Positions 51,237 to 60,659 of a stretch of 64,000 bases of DNA are shown here, piece by piece (positions within the stretch are counted from its first letter, which is position 1; the number at the start of each line of letters is the position of its first letter). Source of the DNA: Qipengyuania polymorpha. Its GTDB lineage: Bacteria; Pseudomonadota; Alphaproteobacteria; Sphingomonadales; Sphingomonadaceae. Location: assembly GCF_019711435.1 (NCBI RefSeq), contig NZ_JAIGNK010000001.1, positions 124,001-188,000 of the forward strand. The letters run 5' to 3'. The position numbers and the translations under genes were made by a program. Below the pieces are notes generated by a model. It saw only the letters and a program-made list of their open reading frames with translations, was not told where the DNA came from and made no database searches.

Positions 51237-54200
51237 ATGAAGAATGTGCTGCGCTCGCTTGTGAGCGGTTTCGTCGTGATTGGTCTCGGCACTGCCGCGC
51301 TGGCGAAGGATGACGACAAGAAGGGCGACGACAGCGCGCTCTCGAGCAAGACGTTCGACGCCTTCAAGCTGCGCAATATCGGGCCTGCCTTCATGTCGGG
51401 CCGCATCGCCGACATCGTCATCGTGCCCGACGACCCCGCCACATGGTACGTCGCGGTCGGTTCGGGCGGTGTGTGGAAGACCGAGAATGCCGGCACCACG
51501 TGGAAGAGCATTTTCGACGGGCAGGGCGCCTATTCCATCGGCACCGTCGCGCTCGACCCTAATGACAATTCGCGAGTCTGGGTCGGCACGGGCGAGAACA
51601 ACGGCGGACGCCACATCGGCTTTGGTGACGGCATCTACCTGTCCGAAAACGGCGGGCAGAGCTGGGAGAATATGGGGCTGAAGAAGTCCGAGCATATCTC
51701 GCGCGTCATCGTCCATCCCGAAGACCCGGACACCGTCTGGGTCGCCGCCCAAGGCCCGCTGTGGTCGCCCGGCGGCGAGCGCGGCGTCTTCAAGACGACC
51801 GACGGCGGCAAGACATGGGAAAACGTCCTCAAGTCCGGCCCCTATACCGGCGCGACCGACCTCCTCATCGACCCGCGCAATCCCGACCGGCTCTATGCCG
51901 CGCTGTGGCAGCGCCATCGCACGGTGGCTGCTTATAACGGCACGGGCAAGGAAAGCGGTCTCTGGCGCTCCGAGGACGGCGGCGAGACATGGACCGAGTT
52001 GAAAACGGGCCTGCCTTCGGGCGCGAAGGGCAAAACCGGTCTCGCCATTTCGCCCATGCAGCCCGACGTGGTCTATGCCGCCATCGAGCTCGACCTGCGC
52101 GAAGGCGGTGTCTGGCGTTCCGATGACCGCGGCTCGAGCTGGACCAAGATGTCCGATGCCGTGGGCGGCGGCACCGGCCCGCATTACTACCAGGAACTCT
52201 ACGCCAGCCCGCATGTGTTCGACCGCATCTACATGGTCTCGAACACCAGCCAGATATCGAACGATGGCGGCAAGACCTGGTCCGACCTCAACAATTCGAC
52301 CAAGCATGTCGACGACCACGCGGTCGCCTTCCGGCCCGACGACCCCGATTACATCATCTGGGGCAGCGACGGCGGCATTTACGAAAGCTACGACCACACC
52401 AAGACCTGGCGCTTCATCGACAACCTGCCGATTACCCAGTTCTACAAGGTCGCGGTCGACGATGCCGAGCCGTTCTACACCGTCTATGGCGGGACGCAGG
52501 ACAACAACTCGCAAGGCGGCCCCTCGCGCACCGACAATTCCAACGGCATCCGCAACTCCGACTGGTTCGTCACCATGGGCGGCGACGGACACCAGTCGGC
52601 CGTCGAGCCGGGCAATCCCGACATCATGTATGCCCAGTGGCAGCAGGGTAACCTCAACCGCGTCGACCGCATCACCGGCGAGACGGTCTATATCCAGCCC
52701 AAGGCCCGCCCCGGCGAGCCTATCGAGCGGTGGAACTGGGACGCACCCATCCTCGTCAGCCAGCACCAGCCGACGCGGCTCTATTTCGCCTCGCAGCGCG
52801 TGTGGCGTTCGGACGACCGCGGCGACAGCTGGACGCCTATTTCCGGCGATTTGACCCGCGACGAAAACCGGCTCCAGCTGCCCATCCAGGGCCGCCAGTA
52901 CAGCTGGGAAGCGGGTTGGGACCTGCTCGCCATGTCGCAGTACAACACGATTACCTCGCTCGGCGAATCCCCGCTCGACCCGGACATCCTCTATGCCGGG
53001 ACCGACGACGGCCTCATCCAGGTGAGCAGCGATGGCGGGCAGAACTGGCGGCGGATGGAGGTCGGCTCGCTTCCCGGTGTGCCGAAGACCGCGTTCGTCA
53101 ACGATATCCGCGCCGACTTGTTCGATGCCGATACGGTCTATGTCGCGCTCGATAACCACAAGTATGGCGACTACAAGCCGTACCTCCTCAAGAGCACCGA
53201 CCGCGGTCGGACGTGGCGCAGCATCGTCGGCGACATTCCCGACCGCCACCTGATGTGGCGCATCGTGCAGGACCATGAGAACCCGAACCTGCTCTTCAGC
53301 GCGACCGAATTCGGCCTGTTCTTCACGCTCGACGGCGGGCGCGACTGGACCAAGCTGACGGGCGATGCGCCGACCATTAGCTTCCGCGATGTCACCATCC
53401 AGCGGCGCGAGGACGACCTCGTCGGCGCGAGTTTCGGGCGCGGTTTCTTCATCGTCGACGATATTTCGCCGCTGCGTCAGCTGACCGAGGCGAGCCTGCA
53501 GAACGAGGCGATGCTGTTCCCGGGCCGCGACGCGCTGTGGTACCTGCCCCAAAACCCGCTCGGCCGCGATGGAAAGGCCACGCAGGGCGATGGCTATTTC
53601 ACCGCGCCCAACCCGCCGTTCGGGGCGAACTTCACCTATTACCTGAAAGACGATCTGCCGACCCGTGCAGGTGCTCGCAAGAAAGCGGAGGCCCCGCTCA
53701 TCAAGGAAAGCGCGGATACGCCCATTCCTTCTTTCGAAAGCATGACCTCGGAACTGCAGGAACTGGAGCCGGGCATCTGGCTGACGGTTCGCGACACGGA
53801 TGGCAATGTGGTCCGCCGCATCCAGGGGCCGGGCAAGAAGGGCTTCCACCGGGTCAATTGGGACCTGCGCTATCCCAACAATATCAGCCTGTCCTTCGGC
53901 AATCCGAGCGGCTTTCTCGCGCCTCCGGGCCAGTACACCGTCTCGCTGTCGAAGATGGTCGATGGCCGGACCACCGAACTGGTCGGGCCCAAGCCCTTCA
54001 CGGTGAAACCGCTGCGCCAGCAGGGCGCGCTGCCCAACCAGCCCGACACGCAAGAGTTCTGGCAGGATATCTCCGAATTCTCGCGCCGGGTGATTGCTGC
54101 CGATGTCACCATCGACAATCTCGGCGAGCGGGTGGAGAAGCTGGGTACGGCCATGCGCAATGCGCGCGGCGGCGATATCCAGCAGCTCGAGAACGATTGG

Positions 54201-54503
54201 CTCGCCATCCGTAACGAGTATCTCGCGCTCGATGCGATGGTGCACGGCAACGCCGCACGCCGGAAAATCAACGAGCGTATGGTGCCGAGCTTCCTCGCGC
54301 GGCTGCAAATGGTCATGTTCGCCATGTCGAACAACACCTATGGCCCGACGGAGACGCAGCGTAACGAGGTCGCCTATGCCCGCGAGGAATTCGAGCAGTT
54401 CCGCGCCCGCGTTAAGGTGCTGGTCGAGCAGACCATCCCTGCCTTCGAGCGCAAGCTGGTGGCTGCCGATGCGCCCTGGGTGCCCGGTAGCGTGATACCC
54501 TGA
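51237..54503 (+). CDS. Secreted Asp-box (BNR/sortilin-like) beta-propeller protein, copy 1
   Basis: A 1088-residue exported protein (signal peptide to about residue 23, AALAKDDD). About ten Asp-box turns of the S/T-x-D-x-G-x-T/S-W type are visible, including TENAGTTW, SENGGQSW, TTDGGKTW, SEDGGETW, SDDRGSSW, SNDGGKTW, SDDRGDSW, SSDGGQNW and STDRGRTW, so it folds as one or two large propellers. A beta-sandwich (about 820-930) and a helical, coiled-coil-like end (residues 960-1080) follow. It is often annotated as a glycosyl hydrolase, but no sialidase Arg triad is evident. GGAGGGG precedes the ATG. PepSY follows 17 bases downstream. A paralogue lies at 57149-60448. Confidence 0.9.
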   Translation: MKNVLRSLVSGFVVIGLGTAALAKDDDKKGDDSALSSKTFDAFKLRNIGPAFMSGRIADIVIVPDDPATWYVAVGSGGVWKTENAGTTWKSIFDGQGAYSIGTVALDPNDNSRVWVGTGENNGGRHIGFGDGIYLSENGGQSWENMGLKKSEHISRVIVHPEDPDTVWVAAQGPLWSPGGERGVFKTTDGGKTWENVLKSGPYTGATDLLIDPRNPDRLYAALWQRHRTVAAYNGTGKESGLWRSEDGGETWTELKTGLPSGAKGKTGLAISPMQPDVVYAAIELDLREGGVWRSDDRGSSWTKMSDAVGGGTGPHYYQELYASPHVFDRIYMVSNTSQISNDGGKTWSDLNNSTKHVDDHAVAFRPDDPDYIIWGSDGGIYESYDHTKTWRFIDNLPITQFYKVAVDDAEPFYTVYGGTQDNNSQGGPSRTDNSNGIRNSDWFVTMGGDGHQSAVEPGNPDIMYAQWQQGNLNRVDRITGETVYIQPKARPGEPIERWNWDAPILVSQHQPTRLYFASQRVWRSDDRGDSWTPISGDLTRDENRLQLPIQGRQYSWEAGWDLLAMSQYNTITSLGESPLDPDILYAGTDDGLIQVSSDGGQNWRRMEVGSLPGVPKTAFVNDIRADLFDADTVYVALDNHKYGDYKPYLLKSTDRGRTWRSIVGDIPDRHLMWRIVQDHENPNLLFSATEFGLFFTLDGGRDWTKLTGDAPTISFRDVTIQRREDDLVGASFGRGFFIVDDISPLRQLTEASLQNEAMLFPGRDALWYLPQNPLGRDGKATQGDGYFTAPNPPFGANFTYYLKDDLPTRAGARKKAEAPLIKESADTPIPSFESMTSELQELEPGIWLTVRDTDGNVVRRIQGPGKKGFHRVNWDLRYPNNISLSFGNPSGFLAPPGQYTVSLSKMVDGRTTELVGPKPFTVKPLRQQGALPNQPDTQEFWQDISEFSRRVIAADVTIDNLGERVEKLGTAMRNARGGDIQQLENDWLAIRNEYLALDAMVHGNAARRKINERMVPSFLARLQMVMFAMSNNTYGPTETQRNEVAYAREEFEQFRARVKVLVEQTIPAFERKLVAADAPWVPGSVIP

Positions 54504-54520
54504 TACGAAAGACAGCCAGT

Positions 54521-55036
54521 ATGAATCCGAGGAAATTCTTCCGCCAGGTTCATTACTGGCTGTCTCTTGCCGTCTTCGTGCCGGCAGGCATCATCATCGC
54601 CGCCGGCCTGTTCCTGATGCTGAAAAAAGAAGTGGACTGGATACAGCCGCCCACTGCGCGCGGGAGTGTGGAGGCGCAGATACCCGGTGCATCCTTCGAT
54701 GAGATGGTCGAAGCTGCGCGCGCGCATCCCGAAGCCGGTATCGAGGACTGGTCGGACATCGACCGCATCGATTTGCGCGTCGACCGCGGCATCGCCAAGC
54801 TCCGCGCCAAATCGGGCTGGGAAGTGCAGGTCGACACCGCCACCGCCGAGGTACTGCAGGTCGCCTATCGCCGCTCCGACCTTATCGAGACCATTCATGA
54901 CGGCTCGTTTTTCTCGGACGGGATGAAATACTGGATTTTCCTGCCGACAGGCGTGCTGCTGCTGGTGATGTGGGGGACGGGCATCTACCTCTTCCTCATC
55001 CCGCGCATGGCGAAGCGCAGGAAGGCGAAACGCTAG
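54521..55036 (+). CDS. PepSY-domain inner-membrane protein
   Basis: A 171-residue protein. Transmembrane segments lie at about residues 14-37 (LSLAVFVPAGIIIAAGLFLML) and 138-160 (IFLPTGVLLLVMWGTGIYLFL), with a periplasmic PepSY-like domain between them (SWEVQVDTATAEVLQVAYR region). Short two-helix PepSY proteins often accompany TonB receptors for iron chelates, which sits well with the convergent receptor next door. The gene follows the propeller gene by 17 bases and is likely co-transcribed with it. Its stop overlaps the receptor stop in CTAG. Confidence 0.88.
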   Translation: MNPRKFFRQVHYWLSLAVFVPAGIIIAAGLFLMLKKEVDWIQPPTARGSVEAQIPGASFDEMVEAARAHPEAGIEDWSDIDRIDLRVDRGIAKLRAKSGWEVQVDTATAEVLQVAYRRSDLIETIHDGSFFSDGMKYWIFLPTGVLLLVMWGTGIYLFLIPRMAKRRKAKR

Positions 55037-57129
55037 AAGGTCAGGTGCAGGCCTGCTGTGACATGGCGACCCGGCTCGTTATTGCCTGACCCATGTGGAC
55101 GCCATGCTTCGTCGAGCAGGTTTTCGAGCGCGAGGTTCAGTTCCAGACCTTCCGCAATCTGTGTCCCGCCTCTCAGACCGAGCAGGACGTAGCCGGGCGT
55201 TCCTTCGGGAGGGATGCGCTCGCGGTCGAGCAAGTCGCCGCTGCTGAGTTCATCCGCCTTGTCGGCCCATTGCATATCCGCGCGTAGCCAGTGCTCGCCG
55301 CGCTCCCATGCCAGCGCGAGGTTCGCGGTCAGCGGCTGAATGCGGCTGATGGGTTCGCGGACAGGACCGTCGGCGGTCGGTGAAGTCAGCCGCCCGCGTA
55401 GCCAGCTGAGATTGCCTTCCAGCGAAAAGTTCGCGGCGAGTGCGGCACGTCCGAAAAGTTCGAGGCCCGAAATGCGGCCCGAGGCGGCGTTTTTCTTTGC
55501 CACCTCGACCAATCCCTCGCGCATACGGCCAGTCGGGACGGTCTCGATATAGTCGATTAGAGCGGTCGTATGAGCGCTCGCTCCCAGTTCCAACATTTCG
55601 GTTTCGTAGCGATAGGCTAATTCGAATGTGTCGAACTTCTCCGGTTCGAGGCCCAAGCTGGCGACTTCGATTTCGCTCGACCGGCTGGCCCCGAAGCGGC
55701 TTATGTCGGCGACATTGGGCGCGCGGAAGGAGCGGCTGTAGGCGGCCCATACGCGGTGCTCCCGTGCGGTGTATTGGCCGCGAAAGGAGCCGGAGAGGTC
55801 AGACCAGCTTCCGCTCAACGAGCGCGCCTCTCCGGTCACTGGTTCGGCGAATGTGCCGATATCGGTGGCGACGTGCGAGAAGCGCATTCCCGCCTCGATG
55901 AGGACCTGCTCGGAGAGCGAGAAGTCTGCGCGCACGAACGTCCCCACCTGCTCGTAATCGGCATCGTCACCCACCGGCCCCTGCAACCGTGTGCGGACTT
56001 CGCCGGTGGCCGGATTGAAATCCTCGCGCTCGCTGTCGATGGTCTCGTGGCTGGCATCCAGCCCGTAGGTCATCGAGACCGAGCCGAGGTCGGCCGTTGC
56101 AACACCGCTCAGCGCCCAGATGGCGGAATCGAAACCTTGCTCGATGGAGCGGCCATCGTTGCGGGTACGGTCCTCGATTTCCGATCGTCTCTGGAAGGAC
56201 AGGGTGAGGTCAAGGGTATCGACCCATCTGCTGTCCGTCCCGCCGCGTAGCTTGGCGTAGGTGAGCGAGCGGCGGTGGTCCTTCTCGCGAACCAAGTCGT
56301 CGCCCACGACCGTGCCTTCGAACGGTACGGCGTACACAGTCGAATGGGTGCGCGGCACGTCGTCCTGCCACAGCGACTGGTGCGCGAGAGTGGCGGTCCA
56401 GCCGGGCGATAGCGCGATGTCGAAGCGGCCATCGAAGGCCTTTTCGGTGAAGCCGGTGTAGGGCAGGCGCCCGAGTTCAGCGGCGCGGATGTCGTTGTAG
56501 TCGCGCGCCGTGAAGCCGCCGCGAAAGCCCCATGTGCCGCCTTCGCCGAAGCCGAGACCCGTGCGCGAGGTGAGCGAGCCATCACCGCTCGACCAGCGCA
56601 GGAATTGCTCGCCTTCGAAGAAATCCCCGTCCTTCTCCAGCATCGCCGAGGGGCGGGTGGTCAGTACGATGGTCCCGCCCACGGCCTCGCTGCCGTAGAG
56701 CGCGCTGGCCGGGCCGGAGACCAGCTCTATCTGCGCCAGCGTGAACTGGTCGACCTGCGCGAAATACTCGTTCGCGCCGTCGCGATAGGTGGCGTTGTTG
56801 TAGCGGATGCCGTCTACGACCAGCAGCGTGCGATTGCCGGTAAAGCCGCGGATATAGGGCGAGCCGTGGCCCGAAGCGGTCTTCTGCACCAGCACGCCGG
56901 GAAGGCTGCGCAAGGCTTCTGGCACGGTGCGCGGCAGTTCGCGCTGGAGGTCCTCAAGCGTGACGACCTCGACCGGATAGGGCTCTTCATCGAGCGACCG
57001 ATCGGCGCGCGTGCCGGTGATGATGATGGTCTTTTCATCATCCTGCTCGTCCATGGCGAACGCCACCTGCGGAATGCCGCAAGCCGCTGCCGCCAAGGGC
57101 AGGAACCCAAACCTTCCAACCGTCCTCAT
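55033..57129 (-). CDS. TonB-dependent outer-membrane receptor
   Basis: A 698-residue receptor with a signal peptide (MRTVGRFGFLPLAAAACGIP to VAFA). A TonB-box-like EKTIIITGTRADRS follows, then the plug with TVPEALRSLPGVLV, SPYIRGFTGNRTLLVVDGIRYN and QIELVSGPASALYGSEAVGG. The barrel ends in RHVTAGLHLTF, and LNLALENLLDEAWRPHGS is the usual penultimate segment. The plug is close in style to catecholate-siderophore or heme receptors, but the ligand is not determined. It starts 19 bases after the propeller gene at 57149, so those two are one operon. A 54-residue upstream extension overlapping that gene was rejected. Confidence 0.93.
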   Translation of the reverse strand: MRTVGRFGFLPLAAAACGIPQVAFAMDEQDDEKTIIITGTRADRSLDEEPYPVEVVTLEDLQRELPRTVPEALRSLPGVLVQKTASGHGSPYIRGFTGNRTLLVVDGIRYNNATYRDGANEYFAQVDQFTLAQIELVSGPASALYGSEAVGGTIVLTTRPSAMLEKDGDFFEGEQFLRWSSGDGSLTSRTGLGFGEGGTWGFRGGFTARDYNDIRAAELGRLPYTGFTEKAFDGRFDIALSPGWTATLAHQSLWQDDVPRTHSTVYAVPFEGTVVGDDLVREKDHRRSLTYAKLRGGTDSRWVDTLDLTLSFQRRSEIEDRTRNDGRSIEQGFDSAIWALSGVATADLGSVSMTYGLDASHETIDSEREDFNPATGEVRTRLQGPVGDDADYEQVGTFVRADFSLSEQVLIEAGMRFSHVATDIGTFAEPVTGEARSLSGSWSDLSGSFRGQYTAREHRVWAAYSRSFRAPNVADISRFGASRSSEIEVASLGLEPEKFDTFELAYRYETEMLELGASAHTTALIDYIETVPTGRMREGLVEVAKKNAASGRISGLELFGRAALAANFSLEGNLSWLRGRLTSPTADGPVREPISRIQPLTANLALAWERGEHWLRADMQWADKADELSSGDLLDRERIPPEGTPGYVLLGLRGGTQIAEGLELNLALENLLDEAWRPHGSGNNEPGRHVTAGLHLTF

Positions 57130-57148
57130 CGCGACCCTGAGCCTTGGC

Positions 57149-60100
57149 TCAGCCTCCGGTAGGCCAGTCGGGCACACCGCTGCCCGGCGTATAGGGCGCA
57201 CCCTGCGCCTGCAGCCGGTCCTCCAGCGCGGTGATGGCCGCCTCGGTCTGGCGCAGCTGGCCGAGCAATTGCTGGAACTCGCGCTCGGCAATTTCGAGCG
57301 CCGCCTTTTCCGACCCGGTGACCGGTGACTGGTGCGACCAGCTTCCGAAGCGGATGGAATAGAGGCGGTTCATGATGGAGAACGGCACCGCTTCGTTGCG
57401 GCTGCTGACCGTGCTGTCGCCGAAAAGTTCCTGCGCCGCCTTGTCGAGCTGCGTCTCGATGCGCTGGATTTCGGCGCGCTCGGCCGCATTGGGTGCATCG
57501 AGCGTGTCGACCGCGACCTTGAGGTGCGAGAGCCGGTTGCGCATTTCGCCCAGCGCATTCGCCGTGCCCGCGGCCACGCGCACTACATCTGCCGTGCGCT
57601 GCTGGAAGGCGAGAACGCCGGCGCGGTCCTCGGCTGCTTCGGGTGAGCGTTCGAGCGGTTTCAGCGTGAAGCTTTGCGGACCGGCAAGCTCGGTGTCCAC
57701 GCCATTGATACGCTTCGACAAGGTGACGGTGTAGGTGCCGGGCAGGGCCAGCGGTCCGGTCGCGGGAGAGGAGAAGGGACCAGAAGCACTGCCGCCCAGC
57801 GACACCGGCTCGGGTGCGGTGAGACGCATGTCCCACGCCACGCGGTGCAGGCCCTTGCCGCTGGGGCCGGTCATCCGGCGTACGATGGCGCCCGCGCTGT
57901 CGCGGATGGTGAAGACGATGGCCGGCGCGTCCTCGCGGTCCTCGGCGCGCAGTTCTTCCCAGCTGGGATAGGGCGTGTCGCCGCCGGTCTTGGCGATGGT
58001 CGCTTCCGCCTCGCGCCGCGCATCGGCGAGCGATTTCAGCCCGTCGCGCAAATGGTAGGTGAAGACCGCGCCATAGGGCGGGTTCTCGGCATACCAGAAA
58101 TCGGCCCCGTTGAAGGCCTGCGGTCCGCCGTAGCCGCCCCAGAGGTCGCCTTCGATGTAAAGCCAAGGGTCGCGCACGGGGAACAGCGTCGCTTCGTTCT
58201 CGCGCACGGTGGCAGGGGAAGTGCGCAGCGGGGTGTAGTCGTCGAGAATGAAGACCCCGCGCCCAAAGGTGCCGACGACGAGGTCGTTCTCGCGCCTCTG
58301 GATTTCGAGGTCGCGCACCGCGATGACGGGGAAATTGCCCTTCATCTGGTGCCAGCTTCCGCCCCGGTCCTGTGAGTAGAACAGGCCGAACTCGGTGCCG
58401 ACGAAGAGCAGGTTGGGGTCGCGGTGGTCTTCGGCGATGGTGTGCGCCGTGCCGCGCCCGGGCAGGTTGCCGGTGATGGAGGTCCACGTCCGCCCGCGGT
58501 CGGCAGTGCGGTAGACATAGGGCTTGTGGTCGCCCTTCTTGTGGTTGTCGAACACGGCATAGGCGACATCGCTGTCGTGGTTGGAAGCGATGATGTCCTC
58601 CACCAGCGCCATGTCGGGCACGCCCTTGAACTTTGTCATGTTGCGCCAGTTCGCGCCGTCATCCTCGGTGACCGAAATCTGCCCGTCGTCGGTTCCGACA
58701 TAGATGAGGCCGCGTGTCACCGGACTTTCGGACAGCGCGATGGCCGCGCCATACATCGAGGTGGAATTGTTTTTGGCAATCGTGTCGACACCCCAGACGC
58801 GGCCCATGACCTTGAGCGTGTTGCGGTCGATTTGCCGGGTGAGGTCGGGGCTCATCTTGCGCCAGTTGTTGCCGCGGTCGTCCGAGACGAAGAGGTATTC
58901 GGCGGCGTAATAAATGCGGTCCGGATTGTGCGGGCTGATGAGGACCGGCGTGTTCCAGTTCCACTTATAGGCCGGTTCGCCCGGTTCGGGCTGCGGGGTC
59001 AGCGGCACGCGCTCCTGCGTGCGCTTGTCGTAGCGGGTGAGGCCGCCATACTGGTATTGCGCATAGACGATATTCGGGTCGCGCGGGTCGATTTGCGGCT
59101 TGTAGCCATCGCCGCCCAGCACGATGTGCCAGTCCGAATTGGTGATGCCATGCTTGTTCGTGGTGCGTGAGGGTCCGCAGAGCGAGTTGTTGTCCTGCGT
59201 GCCGCCGCAGACATTGTAGAAGGGCGCGGCATTGTCGGGCTGGATGCGGTAGAACTGGACGATGGGGAGGTTGTCGACATGGCTCCACAGCGTGCCGCCG
59301 TCCCATGTTTCATAAATGCCGCCGTCACCGCCGATGACCATGTGCTTGGTATTCTCGGGGTCGATCCACAGCGCGTGGTCGTCGACATGGCGGTGGTCTG
59401 CGGACAGGTCGGTGAAGGTCTTGCCGCCGTCACTCGAGCGCTTGGTGAAAGTCTCCAGCGAATAGAGCGTGTTCTCGTCCTTCGGGTCGACCACCAGCTC
59501 CTGGTAATATTGCGGGCTGCTGGATTCGTGGTTCGAGCGCTTTTCCCAGCTCTGGCCGAAGTCGCTCGAACGGTAGAGGCCCTGGTCCTTGTCCGAGCCT
59601 TCGACGATGGCATAGACCGTGCCGGGATTGCTCGGCGCATTGGCGATGCCGATACGGCCCAGCTCGCCGCCGGGGATGCCGGCCGAGACCTTGTTCCAGC
59701 TTTCCCCGCCATCGGTGGTGCGGTGGATGCCCGAGGACGGCCCGCCGTTGATGAGCACCCAGACATGCCGCCTGCGCTGGTAAGATGATGCGACGATGAG
59801 GTCGTGATTGTCGGGATGGACGACGAATTCGTTGATGCCGGTGTTCTCGTCGATTTCGAGGATGCGCTTCCAGCTCTTGCCGCCATCGGTGGTCTTGTAG
59901 AGCCCGCGGTCGCCGCCCGGGCTCCACAGCGGGCCCTGCGCCGCGACGAGGACGGTGTCGGCATCCTCGGGATCGATCCAGATTTGGCTGATGTGGCCTG
60001 AATCCTTCAGCCCCATATTGGTCCAGCTCTTGCCGCCATCGGTCGATTTGTAGACCCCGTCGCCGAAGCCGACCGAGCGCTGGGCATTGTTCTCGCCCGT

Positions 60101-60448
60101 GCCGACCCAGATGGTGTTCGAATTGGAAGGCGCGACTTCGACGACGCCGAGGGCGTAGGAGCCTTCGCGGTCGAAAATCGGCTTCCAGGTGGTGCCGCCG
60201 TTTTCGGTCAGCCACAGCCCGCCCGATGCGGTGGCGACGAGATAGTGATGGTCCCCGGTCAGGAAAGCGAAGTCCGAGATGCGCCCGCTAGGGTAGGAGG
60301 GGCCGATTCCACGCAATGGGAGCGAGGCAAGCGGGTTGGCTTCCGCCTTGTCCTTGTCCTGCGCTCCGGCCGATGCAGGCAGGGCTAGGCACAGCGCCAT
60401 GGCCGTGCAGGCGTTGAGCAAATTCCCGGCGTGACGGCGTGCAATCAT
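57149..60448 (-). CDS. Secreted Asp-box (BNR/sortilin-like) beta-propeller protein, copy 2
   Basis: A 1099-residue exported protein, signal peptide to about residue 30 (LPASAGAQD). Asp-box turns recur along it: TENGGTTW, STDGGKSW, TTDGGKSW, TTDGGESW, SSDFGQSW, SDDRGNNW, TEDDGANW, TADRGRTW and SQDRGGSW. The architecture and many blocks (GPLWSPGGDRG, HVDDHALWIDPEN, GTQDNNS, RVAWDMRL) parallel the protein at 51237, so they are paralogues. A C-terminal helical segment again follows a beta-sandwich. The start MIARRHAGN follows GGGGAGG by about 10 bases; a 79-residue upstream extension was rejected. It heads an operon with the TonB receptor. Confidence 0.9.
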   Translation of the reverse strand: MIARRHAGNLLNACTAMALCLALPASAGAQDKDKAEANPLASLPLRGIGPSYPSGRISDFAFLTGDHHYLVATASGGLWLTENGGTTWKPIFDREGSYALGVVEVAPSNSNTIWVGTGENNAQRSVGFGDGVYKSTDGGKSWTNMGLKDSGHISQIWIDPEDADTVLVAAQGPLWSPGGDRGLYKTTDGGKSWKRILEIDENTGINEFVVHPDNHDLIVASSYQRRRHVWVLINGGPSSGIHRTTDGGESWNKVSAGIPGGELGRIGIANAPSNPGTVYAIVEGSDKDQGLYRSSDFGQSWEKRSNHESSSPQYYQELVVDPKDENTLYSLETFTKRSSDGGKTFTDLSADHRHVDDHALWIDPENTKHMVIGGDGGIYETWDGGTLWSHVDNLPIVQFYRIQPDNAAPFYNVCGGTQDNNSLCGPSRTTNKHGITNSDWHIVLGGDGYKPQIDPRDPNIVYAQYQYGGLTRYDKRTQERVPLTPQPEPGEPAYKWNWNTPVLISPHNPDRIYYAAEYLFVSDDRGNNWRKMSPDLTRQIDRNTLKVMGRVWGVDTIAKNNSTSMYGAAIALSESPVTRGLIYVGTDDGQISVTEDDGANWRNMTKFKGVPDMALVEDIIASNHDSDVAYAVFDNHKKGDHKPYVYRTADRGRTWTSITGNLPGRGTAHTIAEDHRDPNLLFVGTEFGLFYSQDRGGSWHQMKGNFPVIAVRDLEIQRRENDLVVGTFGRGVFILDDYTPLRTSPATVRENEATLFPVRDPWLYIEGDLWGGYGGPQAFNGADFWYAENPPYGAVFTYHLRDGLKSLADARREAEATIAKTGGDTPYPSWEELRAEDREDAPAIVFTIRDSAGAIVRRMTGPSGKGLHRVAWDMRLTAPEPVSLGGSASGPFSSPATGPLALPGTYTVTLSKRINGVDTELAGPQSFTLKPLERSPEAAEDRAGVLAFQQRTADVVRVAAGTANALGEMRNRLSHLKVAVDTLDAPNAAERAEIQRIETQLDKAAQELFGDSTVSSRNEAVPFSIMNRLYSIRFGSWSHQSPVTGSEKAALEIAEREFQQLLGQLRQTEAAITALEDRLQAQGAPYTPGSGVPDWPTGG

Positions 60449-60659
60449 GGTTCCGATACCTCCCCTGTCCGAACCCTCGGGCGAAAGGTTTAATCGAGTG
60501 GTACCACTGCGCAAGGGGCTTCGCATCGTTAAGAAGGGGTAATCTGAACCCCCAAAATCCACGAAAAATCCAGAACTCTCCACGAGTGGTTTATCGCGCG
60601 GTAAGTCTATGCCGTCTAGGAAGGGATGACTGGACGAAGGCTCGCACCACGGGATCGCT

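Noticed and set aside
50934-54308. An 1124-codon open frame on the minus strand
   Set aside because: Antisense shadow of the Asp-box propeller gene; no signal peptide, domains or ribosome site, and it would also overlap the DUF1428 gene.
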